From: Candidatus Bathyarchaeota archaeon
Lineage (GTDB): Archaea; Thermoproteota; CALKCG01; B24; JAGTQN01
Assembly: GCA_018396395.1 (NCBI GenBank)
Contig: JAGTQN010000003.1
Location: 1-43,202, forward strand
Length of the DNA stretch: 43,202 nt
Direction: 5' to 3'
Positions 17,436 to 26,946 of this stretch are shown here, piece by piece. Numbering within the stretch: position 1 is the stretch's first letter; every line of letters begins with the position of its first letter. A model generated the notes under the pieces. It was not told where the DNA came from. It did no database searches and was given only the letters and a program-made list of their open reading frames with translations. A program made the translations under genes and the position numbers.

Positions 17436-18077
17436 ATGGAAGCAGTCGAGGCCCTTAAGAAGCTAGGAGAATCTAGGAACGCACGCTTCAACGAGTCTGT
17501 GGAACTCATCGTAAACCTGAAGGACATAGACACGAAGAGACCTGAGAGGAGGATAACCGATGTGGCCGAGCTTCCCCATGAAATTGGGAAGAAGGTTCGA
17601 ATATGCTTCTTCGCCTCTGGGGACATGGCCCTAAGGGCCCAAAGGGCGGGTGCAGACCTTGTCATCGATCGTCAGGAAATCGAGCGAATCGCTGGAGATA
17701 AGAGGGAAGCCAAGAAGCTGGCTAATGCCTATGACTTCTTCTTCGCTGAGGCACCCCTCATGCCCCTCATTGGTAGAACCCTCGGTCGATTCCTCGGAAC
17801 TAGGGGAAAGATGCCTGTTCCTGTCCCGCCAGGGGCCTCCGTCGAGGATGTGATAGCCAGGGGCCGCCGAAGCGTGCGATTGAGGATGAGGGATCAGCCG
17901 GTCCTCAAGTGCAGGGTTGGAACGATGGATATGGATGCCAAGAAGATCTCTGAGAACGTTCAAGCCGTGCTGAATAGAATAGAAGGGCGTTTGGAGAAGG
18001 GCTTGAGAAACATTAAAAGCGTGATCCTAAAGACGACGATGTCGCCGAAGGTTCAGGTGAGCCTAGGAAGGTCTTAG
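17436..18077 (+). CDS. rpl1: Ribosomal protein L1
   Basis: FNESVELIVNLKDIDTKRPERRITDVAELPHEIGKK...AEAPLMPLIGRTLGRFLGTRGKMPVPVPPGA...KCRVGTMDMDAKKISENVQAVLNRIE. Confidence 0.95.
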   Translation: MEAVEALKKLGESRNARFNESVELIVNLKDIDTKRPERRITDVAELPHEIGKKVRICFFASGDMALRAQRAGADLVIDRQEIERIAGDKREAKKLANAYDFFFAEAPLMPLIGRTLGRFLGTRGKMPVPVPPGASVEDVIARGRRSVRLRMRDQPVLKCRVGTMDMDAKKISENVQAVLNRIEGRLEKGLRNIKSVILKTTMSPKVQVSLGRS

Positions 18078-18079
18078 CC

Positions 18080-18925
18080 ATGGGGGCCAAGGGCTATAAA
18101 GAAGAGGTTGTTGGAAGGCTTCAGAAGCTCGTAGCCCAATATCCAACTATAGCCATAGGAAGCCTTGAAAAGGTCAAGGCTGCCCAGCTCCAAGAGTTGA
18201 GGAAGCGTTTTAGAGGAAAGGTAGAGATCCATGTAGCCAAGAATACCCTAATGCGTAAGGTTTTAGAGACCCTCGGTGAAGGTCGGGAGAAGCTCATTCC
18301 ATACCTTAGTGGGCAGAACATCTTCATCTTCACTAAGGACTCCCCCTTCGACCTTGAGCTTTTGCTCGAAGAGAGCAAAGTCATGGTCCAAGCGAAGGCT
18401 GGAGATGTAGCCCCGAAGGATATAGTCATCCCTGCTGGGAACACAGGCCTTCCAGCGGGTCCTGTGATAAGTGAGCTGAACGCCGTGGGACTGAGGACGA
18501 AGATCGAAGCTGGAAGCGTCTGGATTACCAGCGATGCCGTGGTTGCCAAAAAGGGAGAGAAGATCTCCCCAAATCTGGCTAGTGTCCTAGCAAAGCTTGG
18601 AATAAAACCTATTGAAACAAGGCTTATGCTGAAGGTTGCCTACTCGGACAACCTGATCTTAACGGCTGAACAGCTATCCCTAGACATACCAGCCATAGAG
18701 AAAAGCCTCAAAGAAGTCTACAGTCAAGCCCTAAACTTTGGGCTAGCGATCGAATATCCAACGCTAGAAACACTTCCAGCCCTTCTCATAAAGGCTTATA
18801 GCCAAGCTAGGCTCCTAGGTATCGAGGCCTCCTATGAATCGCCGGACCTCATTACCGATATCCTCATCAAAGCCGAGGCCTTAGCCACTATAATAGCTTC
18901 GAAGGTCTATGGAAGCCCCTCCTAG
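18080..18925 (+). CDS. rpl10: Ribosomal protein L10 (P0 stalk base), apparently lacking the C-terminal acidic tail
   Basis: 281 aa; KRFRGKVEIHVAKNTLMRKVLE...VAPKDIVIPAGNTGLPAGPVISELNAVGLRTKIEAGSVWI...KLGIKPIETRLMLKVAY; ends ASKVYGSPS*. Confidence 0.93.
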   Translation: MGAKGYKEEVVGRLQKLVAQYPTIAIGSLEKVKAAQLQELRKRFRGKVEIHVAKNTLMRKVLETLGEGREKLIPYLSGQNIFIFTKDSPFDLELLLEESKVMVQAKAGDVAPKDIVIPAGNTGLPAGPVISELNAVGLRTKIEAGSVWITSDAVVAKKGEKISPNLASVLAKLGIKPIETRLMLKVAYSDNLILTAEQLSLDIPAIEKSLKEVYSQALNFGLAIEYPTLETLPALLIKAYSQARLLGIEASYESPDLITDILIKAEALATIIASKVYGSPS

Positions 18926-19131
18926 GCGCTTTTTCTTCTCTTCCTCTTTCCCTTCCTCTTCCCCTACCTCCTTCTCGCTCCAGCTCCCGCTCCTTCTCCC
19001 TCTATCCCTGTCTATCACCCTATCGTGGCCATTAGACCTAAAAGGACTGAAGGCCAAAAGGTCGAGTATGAAGCGAAAGTTAAAATAGGAAAACCTAAAG
19101 GAGGTATGTAGCTAGATCATCTAACTAGACG

Positions 19132-19494
19132 ATGGTATGGGAGGATGTAGGATTGGAGTACATCTACGCAGCCCTTCTCCTTCACCGCTCAGGACAGGAA
19201 ATCACAGAGGAAGGAATAAAAAGGATTCTTCAGGCTGCAAACCTTGTCCCAGATGAGGCCAGGGTCAAATCCCTCATTGCAGCCCTTTCGAGGATCAACA
19301 TCGATGAAACCCTCAAGGGAGTTGGAGCCATGCCCTTCATAGGGGCTCCGATGGCAGCAGGTCAAGGTGCCCCAGCCTCTGTCACCCCTGAGTCTGAGAA
19401 GAAGGGTAAGGTAGAGGAAAAGGAGAAGGAGGCCGAGGAAAAGGAGAAGAAGGAAGAGGAGGCCCTCGAGGGTCTAGGCGCCCTCTTTGGTTGA
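19132..19494 (+). CDS. rpl12: Ribosomal protein L12/P1
   Basis: LEYIYAALLLHRSGQEITEEGIKRILQAANLVPDEARVKSLIAALSRINIDETL...EEALEGLGALFG. Confidence 0.95.
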   Translation: MVWEDVGLEYIYAALLLHRSGQEITEEGIKRILQAANLVPDEARVKSLIAALSRINIDETLKGVGAMPFIGAPMAAGQGAPASVTPESEKKGKVEEKEKEAEEKEKKEEEALEGLGALFG

Positions 19495-19827
19495 GGGCTT
19501 TTCTTTTCTTTTCGCCCTCAGAGGTATGCGGGTTATTCTGCCGCATGTAAGGCAGGTAATGACTACATGGGGCTCTCCCTTGGACCTAAGCCTTATGCGA
19601 CAGTTTTGGCCAGGAAGCATTAATCCCTTGCATCCTCGGCACAGAAGCCTTCGGCATGTTTTGGGAAGACGGACTTTGTAACGCATACCTATTCTTCTTG
19701 CAATCTCAACGTAACGCTGGGCCAAGGATCGATTCTTAGGAAAAACCTTTACAGCGAGTTCGAAAAGGGCCTCAATGCGTTCCCTTGCGATACGTTTCAC
19801 CATGGAGGTTTTTGGCAACTTCAACAC
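19474..19827 (-). CDS. rnp4: RNase P protein component 4 (Rpp21/Rpr2 family)
   Basis: RIARERIEALFELAVKVFPKNRSLAQRYVEIARRIGMRYKVRLPKTCRRLLCRGCKGLMLPGQNCRIRL...VVITCLTCGRITRIPL. Confidence 0.9.
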   Translation of the reverse strand: MLKLPKTSMVKRIARERIEALFELAVKVFPKNRSLAQRYVEIARRIGMRYKVRLPKTCRRLLCRGCKGLMLPGQNCRIRLRSKGEPHVVITCLTCGRITRIPLRAKRKEKPSTKEGA

Positions 19828-20013
19828 TCGCCTTTGATTTTGCTAAATATCCATTGACAGATCGATGCATTAAACTTGTTCGATTCAGATTCAGAGGGCA
19901 TCGTCGATGAGATTTCTGAAAAAATCCTGTCGCGCATAAATCAAAAAAGAAGGTCAAAAGTTAAAGAAGGAAAATGGAAAAAAGTAAAGAATGAGGGCTT
20001 GTCAAGCCAAGGG

Positions 20014-21345
20014 CTAGCCCATCGATCCTGTTTGCTCATCCATCATCCTCTTAGCCACTATAAGGGTTCGCCTGGCAAGGTTGCTTATGCGACTTCCCTC
20101 AAAGCCCGCCATTTCGCTATGGACGACATCCCTTAAGGGCATCGTCCATTTGCTAGGAAGTCCCTTGGCTCCCAACATAATGCCAAGGATGCTCCCAGCC
20201 GTAGCTCCGTTGCAGTCCGTGTCGAGGCCTCCCATGACACTTATTGTTATGGTCTTCTCGAAGTCTCCCTTTCCGTAGAGTAGGCCCATTAGGACTAGGG
20301 CAGCATTATTAATCACATGAACTGGGTGGTAATGCCCATACTTTTGCATGATAAGAGTCCATGTATCGCGCCAATCCCTATACCTTCGACTCCACTCCAC
20401 CACATCCTTAACAGCCTCAGCCAACCGGCACCGGGCAGGTATCATGGAAAGCCCTATGGATACGATCTCCTCCACATCCTTAGTCGTGAAGGCGGCCGAG
20501 ATCATAGAGCTTACGAACATTTCCCCATAGACGCCATTCTTGACATGGGAAAGGATTGCATCCTTGTATGCAAGCTCGGCAGCCAGCTCCGGAAAGCCGG
20601 GGGTTACATAGCCCCATATATCAGCCCTGATCTGGGCTCCAATCCATTCCCTGTAAGGATTCCTGTAAAGGGCTGTTTTAGGAGGCTTTAGCCCATTTAT
20701 AAGGTTCCTGTAAGCCACCCTTTCGGCGGTGTAAACCTTCTTGTAGGGAAGGTTAGAAAGCCATGCCTCCCCTACATCCTCCGTCCTGAAGGAGGCACCA
20801 TAAGTTTCGAGGATGTGCAAGCCTATCATCGTATAATCGATGTCATCATCCCTAGGCATGGAGTCGATATTGCCAAGAAGGCATGGGCTATCGGCCATTC
20901 TGGGAGGATAGCCAACAGGCACGGGCTTTATGGCTGGAAAGTAGTTCGAAAGGGGATAGGCGTCCGCAAGCCTTAGGTACCTTTCGATCTTCTCTCGACT
21001 CCAGCCCTCCACAGGCTTTCCAAGGAGGCATCCGGCGCATCGTCCTAGCCAACCCCCGTAAAGCCTATCGTAAAGTTCCTCTTCGCTTAACCTTGGAGGA
21101 GCTTGAATGACCTTCAAGCCTATGGGTCTCATAGCCTTTATAGCCTCAAGCTCTAGGGGCTCTGTGTAAGGAAAGTCGGGGCTGGGCTGGAGGGAAGCAA
21201 GGTCTTCAAGAAGATCTTCCAAGGCTTCAGGCGTTCTATTTTTAAGCATTGAAAACTTTTCTTCGATGTCTCCTACATCACACCCTTCCTGCCTTCTTTG
21301 GTCAATCTCCGCCCTGAGGAGGGGCTCCAAATCCTCAGTCCCCAT
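20014..21345 (-). CDS. ADP-ribosylglycohydrolase (DraG-like) family protein
   Basis: 443 aa; LYDRLYGGWLGRCAGCLLGKPVEGW...SMPRDDDIDYTMIGLHILETYG...VMGGLDTDCNGATAGSILGIMLGAKGLPSKW. Confidence 0.88.
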   Translation of the reverse strand: MGTEDLEPLLRAEIDQRRQEGCDVGDIEEKFSMLKNRTPEALEDLLEDLASLQPSPDFPYTEPLELEAIKAMRPIGLKVIQAPPRLSEEELYDRLYGGWLGRCAGCLLGKPVEGWSREKIERYLRLADAYPLSNYFPAIKPVPVGYPPRMADSPCLLGNIDSMPRDDDIDYTMIGLHILETYGASFRTEDVGEAWLSNLPYKKVYTAERVAYRNLINGLKPPKTALYRNPYREWIGAQIRADIWGYVTPGFPELAAELAYKDAILSHVKNGVYGEMFVSSMISAAFTTKDVEEIVSIGLSMIPARCRLAEAVKDVVEWSRRYRDWRDTWTLIMQKYGHYHPVHVINNAALVLMGLLYGKGDFEKTITISVMGGLDTDCNGATAGSILGIMLGAKGLPSKWTMPLRDVVHSEMAGFEGSRISNLARRTLIVAKRMMDEQTGSMG

Positions 21346-21484
21346 TTCTACATCACCTAAATTTCTCTAGGACTAATTCCTTGGAAAATAATCCTTATCT
21401 ATTACTGTATTAGCGTAGCGGGGATCGATACTCTGAGGCTAAAAGAAAAATTGATCGATTTTATTTTTAGGCAGAAGTCTAAAA

Positions 21485-22237
21485 TTGATGGAAGAAGGAA
21501 AAACAAAGGAAGGGAAGGAAGCTGTCGTGCTTACGTTGATCATTGCTGAGGCTTCCCTCGAAACCATTCCAAAGGAGCTCCTGAGGAACCGCGATGTTCT
21601 AAGGCATGCAAGGCTTCGGGGCATAAGTCCTAGGTTCATGCTCCTTGATAGATCTTATCATCATCATGCGATGCTCAAGCTTCAGGATGGCGAGCGTAGG
21701 GGTAGGCCCGATATCGTCCACTTCGCATTGCTGGAAACCCTAGGGACTCCCTTAAATCTCGAAGGTCTTCTGAAAATTCGGGTCCATACCCTCCAAAACT
21801 TCGTCATAGAGGTGAGCCCTGAGGTAAGGCTTCCTAAGAACTATCTGAGGTTTAAGGGTTTGATAGAACAGCTCTTCCGATATGGGAAGGTGCCTCCAGA
21901 ACCCGGAGGAAAGCCCCTTATGATTCTAAAGAGACAGAGCCTGAGGGAGCTTATGGAAGAAATGAAGCCAAGCCTCACTGTTGGGCTGACGACTGAGGGA
22001 GCCCCTATAACATTGACGGAGCTTGCATGTAGGCTAAAGGAGGAGAAAGAACCGGCTGTCTTGGTTGGGGGCTTCCCAAGGGGCCATTTTTCCGATGGGA
22101 CCAAAGGAATGCTTCAGGCCCTTTACCGGATCGATCCGGCCTCTTTGGAAACTTCGGTTGTAGTTTCTCGCTTAATCTATGCCTTTGAGAAGGCTATAGG
22201 CATTGAGGACAAACGTTTTAAGGCAATGCTTTCATAA
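21485..22237 (+). CDS. nep1: Ribosome biogenesis methyltransferase Nep1/Emg1
   Basis: LIIAEASLETIPKEL...MLLDRSYHHHAMLKLQDGERRGRPDIVHFALLETLGTPLNLEGLLKIRVHTLQNFVIEVSPEVRLPKNYLRFKGLIEQLF...VLVGGFPRGHFSD. Confidence 0.95.
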   Translation: MMEEGKTKEGKEAVVLTLIIAEASLETIPKELLRNRDVLRHARLRGISPRFMLLDRSYHHHAMLKLQDGERRGRPDIVHFALLETLGTPLNLEGLLKIRVHTLQNFVIEVSPEVRLPKNYLRFKGLIEQLFRYGKVPPEPGGKPLMILKRQSLRELMEEMKPSLTVGLTTEGAPITLTELACRLKEEKEPAVLVGGFPRGHFSDGTKGMLQALYRIDPASLETSVVVSRLIYAFEKAIGIEDKRFKAMLS

Positions 22238-22539
22238 GACTAAGAGCCTATTCCTTAGAAAGAATTCTTTCGAACAAAACCAAGTAAGAGCAAAGCCTTA
22301 AAAAATAAAGGTTAAAGGCAAAAGAAAGGTGACCCTTTAGACCATCTCCTTAAGATAAAGGGATTGATGCCCTTCCCTTCCCTTCGCTTTGCTTTGCTTT
22401 CCTTCGCTTCTCTCCACCTTACCTTGCTTTGTCTTTCATCACAGAACTTTATGGATAAAAAGCTAAAGGGAACAAAAGAAGAAAGAAGGGGAAGCTCCTC
22501 CATTATCTTCTTTCTTTACTTTCATTTCATCTTCTTTAC

Positions 22540-23378
22540 TTATGATTCAAACCCCGTGCCCCGCATGCTATGCCCTACTCCCAGCCCTGTACCATTCAAC
22601 TTTGGCGCCTTTCCAAGGCATACATGGAACCTAGGAGGAAGACGGCTCCATAAAAATATGGTTATGGGAAGGCCGCCGAAGGGATTAAGGACTTCATACC
22701 TACCGAAGATGGCATATCGCAATCCATCGACGAGATAGTAAGGGGGAGGAGATAGCCACAAGTTGGGCTGGAAGAGGCATGGAAGTTATGGATAAGAAGA
22801 CTCCGCTTAAGAAGATCATGGGAAATCGGAATAGGTTGGCAAGGGTCTGGGCTTCAAAGACCTCCTTTATAACTACCGAAACGAAGCAACCAAGGGTTGA
22901 AAAGGTTGGGGCGACGACAAGGATGGTAAGGATTAGAAGCCAAGGATTTATCATCGGGGGCTCCGAGAAAGACGATGCCCAGGAAGACCATCACCAGGGA
23001 TATGGTCAAACCGAAGAAGGAGCCTCCAAGGATCTTACCTAGAATGAGGACAAGGAGGGATATAGGCGCCAAGAGAAGCCTTTCCAAGGGGCCTATCCTC
23101 CTCTCAAAGGTGATCATGACGGCCGCCATGGAAGTTGTTCCGAATAAGGTTGCCATTCCAATGAGGCCTGGAACAAGATCCGCCATACCATCACTAGGCT
23201 TCAGGAGGCATGAAAGTATCGTATGGCCCTGGTCTTCCTAGCATCACTGGGACCTAGAAGTCCAAAGACCTCACCAAGCTCTACTCTAAAGCTGATGCGA
23301 TCGATGTCAAAGTTCGATCTGTAAAGCTTGGTTATTCCCGAAACTTCGATGGCGCTTTCCATCGCCTTTGGCAACCCT
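22540..23378 (-). pseudogene. Decayed ABC-2 type export system: ATPase truncated near Walker A followed by frameshifted permease
   Basis: AIEVSGITKLYRSNFDIDRISFRVELGEVFGLLGPSDARKTRAIRYFHAS (degenerate Walker A, rest missing), then MADLVPGLIGMATLFGTTSMAAVMITFERRIGPLERLLLAPISLLVLILGKILGG and in other frames PTFSTLGCFVSVVIKEVFEAQTLANLFRFPMIFLSGVFL / PPYYLVDGLRYAIFGRYE. Confidence 0.75.
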
Positions 23379-23592
23379 CCTTCAGGTTTTCTTGATTTCG
23401 CCCTCCTCTCCCCTAATTCCTTGCCTTATCTCTTCAAAGCATCTTTCGTAACGAGATGGTAAAAAATCCTTAGACTCGTATGGCTAATATTTTAGGGGCA
23501 TGCCTCGAGTCCCGCAATGGCAGTTTAGAACCCTGAAGGGCAAGGGTTTGACAATGATTAGGGAGGAAAGGAGCCCCTCGTATCCTCCTATC

Positions 23593-23976
23593 TTATTCTT
23601 CTAAAAGCGTTTTAATGATATCGGCATCCCGCCTGAGCCTTTCCAAGGAATCTCTTAAGTATTCGAGCCCATCCTCAGTTATTCTGTAGATCCTCCTCGC
23701 AGGCCCACTTTCCTGCATTTCCCAACTGGAAACTATAAAGCCAATTGCCTCCATTCTTCTAAGAAGCGTATAGATCAGAGGTCTGGGGGCCTCTATTTTG
23801 AACTTTTCCTTGAGGCCCTGATGGATATCGCCCCCATGGGTCGGTTTGACCTTTATGAGGTGCAGGATAGTCAGGTGGAGTAAGCCCCTCAATGGTGGAG
23901 GATGAGGCCCTTGCATGGGTCCCAAGGAAGGCATTCTATGTCTATGCCAATGATTTCCACAAACCATCTTAGTCAC
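23593..23976 (-). CDS. PadR-family transcriptional regulator
   Basis: LRGLLHLTILHLIKVKPTHGGDIHQGLKEKFKIEAPRPLIYTLLRRMEAIGFIVSSWEMQESGPARRIYRITEDGLEYLRDSLERL. Confidence 0.85.
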   Translation of the reverse strand: MTKMVCGNHWHRHRMPSLGPMQGPHPPPLRGLLHLTILHLIKVKPTHGGDIHQGLKEKFKIEAPRPLIYTLLRRMEAIGFIVSSWEMQESGPARRIYRITEDGLEYLRDSLERLRRDADIIKTLLEE

Positions 23977-24109
23977 CTCATATTCCTAAGAATATTAGTT
24001 ACTAAGATAAATATATTTCTATCGCTCTGTAGGAGCCGTGTGAAGGTTTTTGTCTTCAAGCCGTAGCCGAAACCACATAACCAGAAGCCCTGGAAGCCTC
24101 AGCCATCTT

Positions 24110-25560
24110 CTCCATCGGAACGCGATCCACAAGCCCCTACCTCAACCTAGGCAACTTCTTGAGGCCCTCCTCCACATAATCCTCCCCAGTCACCAGGAGA
24201 TGATGAATTATGCAGAGAATCTTCCTAGCTAAAACGACAAAGGCTTTCTTCTAGCCCCGCCCAGCAGCAACCATGGGTAGAAGAGATTGAGCCTAAAGTC
24301 TTGGCGCGGGGAGCCGCATGGGCAAACTGGGCCACCATTCGTCTGAGACTTTTAGAGCCTCTTGAATCTTCGCCATCAAGTTCTTGTAAGCGTTTGGCAT
24401 ATCGATGGACAAAAGCCAGTCTAAGAGGCTAAATCCATCCTAAGCCTGGTCAGCGTAGGGAGCCTTGGCGGCGCGGAGGAGAACCAAATACACACCAGTT
24501 GACTCCATTACCAAAGCTTGCACCTGCTCTCCCTAAGCCAGGCCTGAAGTCCTCTATGCCCTTTTGATCCTTCTCAAAATTCCTGGTCCCACAGCCCTTT
24601 CTAGCGAGCATGGTGGCACAAAGCCGTCTTTTGCACGTCTAGATGCTGTAACCTTAAGCCTTCCACACCGCCTCCTCTACGAGGCTTAGCATGGAAAGGG
24701 GCTAGGATGCGAAGGATCCGCATGGAGCCTTTCCTAAAGCCATATGATACCTTACGTTATAGTAGCCCTTCCAGGCTTCAAGCCATGCGAATAAATGGCT
24801 GAAGGGATTTTCGCATCTGCATGGGAAGTAAAGGAAAGGTCGAAGATAAGAGAAGTCCTTAAGCCTACGCTTTACTTCCTTGCTTAGCCTTTCAGGAGGC
24901 TTTAGGAGGCTTCTGTCATGGATGAGCCTAAGCCCTAGCTCCGAGTAAGGCTTTACTTTATGCCATACCATGGAGCCCCATCGGCTACGATACGATAATC
25001 CTTACGCCATAATTTTCCTTTCCTTAACTTAAGCTTCCTTAGGAATAGGGCTGCTTCTCGTCCAGCTCAGTTCTAAGGCAAGGAGCCTCCGGGATCTGGG
25101 CTCTAAGGCCATCCATTCCATATCCAGGCTTCCATCGAATGCTCCCCAGGTTTATGGTCCTCTCGTTACGACGGCCATCCTAGCCTTACCCTTATAGAAG
25201 GCTTCTGAAAGGCTTCCGAATCTATCGAATGGACCCAACGCCATATGGATTCATGGCTTCTAGGAAGCCATAGGCTTATGGCCCTTGAATCCTTCCTTAA
25301 GGATAGACATGAAAGGTATAAGTATAGGATAGGGCATAGGCTACTTCACGATCTGCCTAGGAGCTATTCCTCTCGAAGGTTTTTATAAGGCATTGAGGGA
25401 GATAGGGCTCCTCTAAGGCTTAAGGTTACAGCACCCACATCTAAACTACAAGCTTTATGAAGCATCCACCACCTCGGTACATGTGGTGACTTTTGGGAGG
25501 GCCTCCGCGTCATCGAACTGGTCACGTTGCCATTCAGGCTCGAAGCCAATCTCCTAATGG
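24110..25560 (-). pseudogene. Decayed IS110-family transposase gene interrupted by an IS6-like element; outer limits approximate
   Basis: Right part ends ...ACSLDV (about 25436..25453); reading resumes left of the insertion DVQKTALCHHAR*KGCGTRNFEKDQKGIEDFRP...QALVMESTGVYLVLLRAAKAPYADQA...AFVVLARKILCIIHHLLVTGEDYVEEGLKKL. Confidence 0.7.
24642..25435 (-). mobile_element. Decayed IS6-like element, copy 2 (794 bp), nested in IS110
   Basis: Same terminal inverted repeats (GATGCTGTAACCTTAAGCC...GGCTTAAGGTTACAGCACC); flanks CACGTCTA (24634..24641) and CACATCTA (25436..25443), 7/8 match; transposase remnants MALEPRSRRLLALELSWTRSS and RLSKEVKRRLKDFSYLRPFLYFPCRCENPFSHLFAWLEAWKGYYNVRYHMALGKAP. Confidence 0.82.
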
Positions 25561-25713
25561 GATTGGAGGCCCAGACCTTGCTCCGAAACGAGGTCGAACC
25601 CCAGACAAATGACAGTCAACTACCAATGCCGCCACAAGGAATTGGAAGCGTGGGACAAAAAACCTTCACATTCCGTCTCTAATGGCGAAGCCTCAGTCCG
25701 TTCAGAAAGTTAG

Positions 25714-25792
25714 ATAGACTAAAATAGATTTTGTTCCATCTATCATCCTAGTCAATTCATCTTAGTAAGCCAAGAGAAGAATTTTAGTCTAT
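25714..25792. repeat. 12-bp inverted repeat ATAGACTAAAAT ... ATTTTAGTCTAT
   Basis: Arms 25714..25725 and 25781..25792, AT-rich spacer of 55 bp. Confidence 0.8.
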
Positions 25793-26043
25793 TTTTGTCT
25801 AATATCTTTGGAATTACTGTCAATCTGTTTTATGGCATCGCTCATATAACCATATGAAGTTCCTTCTGGTCGTTACGTCTACTTTAGTCGGTCTACTTAG
25901 GCGACTTTTTCTTAAACCTTTCTTAAAGGCTGATCCTTTAAGCTTATATTGTATCGAGGCATACGAATCACGAAGGTGTCATATATCTGGGCTTTCAGAA
26001 AGCCATCCGCGACAAAATCGCAAAAAGCCCAGAAGGCATCAAA

Positions 26044-26640
26044 ATGAGGGGAAACTCCTCGAAAACCCATGGATTCAAGGAAGGAATGGCTGAAATAATC
26101 CCAGCTAGGGAAAAGGTTCTATCTCCAGAACTTATGCCCAAGTTCAAGGAGCCCTTCGGCCTTTTGATCCCTGGTCCTCCTGAGGCTACCATCCCCACCC
26201 TCAGGAAGCTTCTATCCAAGGAAAAGGCTTCCAAGATCATTGCCGTTGGCGATGTTGTGTCCAAGTCCCTAAGGGATTCAGGGATCAAAGGAAATCTATA
26301 CGTTACTGATGATAAGGTTATGAGGGAAAGAATAAGGCCCTTAGACTTTAAAGGCTTAGGATCCATGGAAGTCCTGAGGATTTTTAATCCCCCAGGTCGG
26401 TTGATGGCCGAAGCCTTTCAAGCAATCGATAATGCCCTTCGAAGTCCCAATCCCGTTAGGATAGTGGTCGAAGGCGAGGAGGATCTGTTAGTCCTTCCAG
26501 CCGTCATCCTAGCCCCTACTGATAGCCTCGTTCTCTATGGACAACCAGGAAAGGGCTTAGTAGTCGTTAGAGTGACCTGTGAGAAGAAAAGGGAAGCCCT
26601 TGAGCTCTATCGGGCTATGCCTGAGTCCCATGGGACTTAA
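26044..26640 (+). CDS. DUF359 family, GTP-dependent dephospho-CoA kinase
   Basis: FGLLIPGPPEATIPTLRKLLSKEKASKIIAVGDVVSKSLRDSGIKGNLYVTDDKVMRE...VRIVVEGEEDLLVLPAVILAPTDSLVLYGQPGKGLVVVRVTCEKK. Confidence 0.88.
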   Translation: MRGNSSKTHGFKEGMAEIIPAREKVLSPELMPKFKEPFGLLIPGPPEATIPTLRKLLSKEKASKIIAVGDVVSKSLRDSGIKGNLYVTDDKVMRERIRPLDFKGLGSMEVLRIFNPPGRLMAEAFQAIDNALRSPNPVRIVVEGEEDLLVLPAVILAPTDSLVLYGQPGKGLVVVRVTCEKKREALELYRAMPESHGT

Positions 26641-26946
26641 GCTTTCATAATCTTGGGCTCATCCGTCCTCTTATAGCGGCTGGGTTAAGAAAAGAAAAAG
26701 AAGAAGGGTACGATGCAAGCCCGGTACAAGAGCTATCATCGAAATCGAAATCGAAATGCCTTGAGATTCTCCGTCTATTCCAACCTTCCGTTATCCATGG
26801 TAAGAATAACCTTCATCGAAGGTTTGGAGGAAGTTTTTGTTTAGAAAATAAGGAAAGGGAAAAGAATGAAGGATGGATTGGAGGAGGAAGGTAGGGATGG
26901 AAGATATGGAAAGGACGGGAATCCCGAAGCCTCAACGCCTAGCCTT

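Noticed and set aside
19772-20136. ORFs 19772..19957 and 19876..20136
   Set aside because: No family features; they overlap rnp4 and the ADP-ribosylglycohydrolase gene in other frames.
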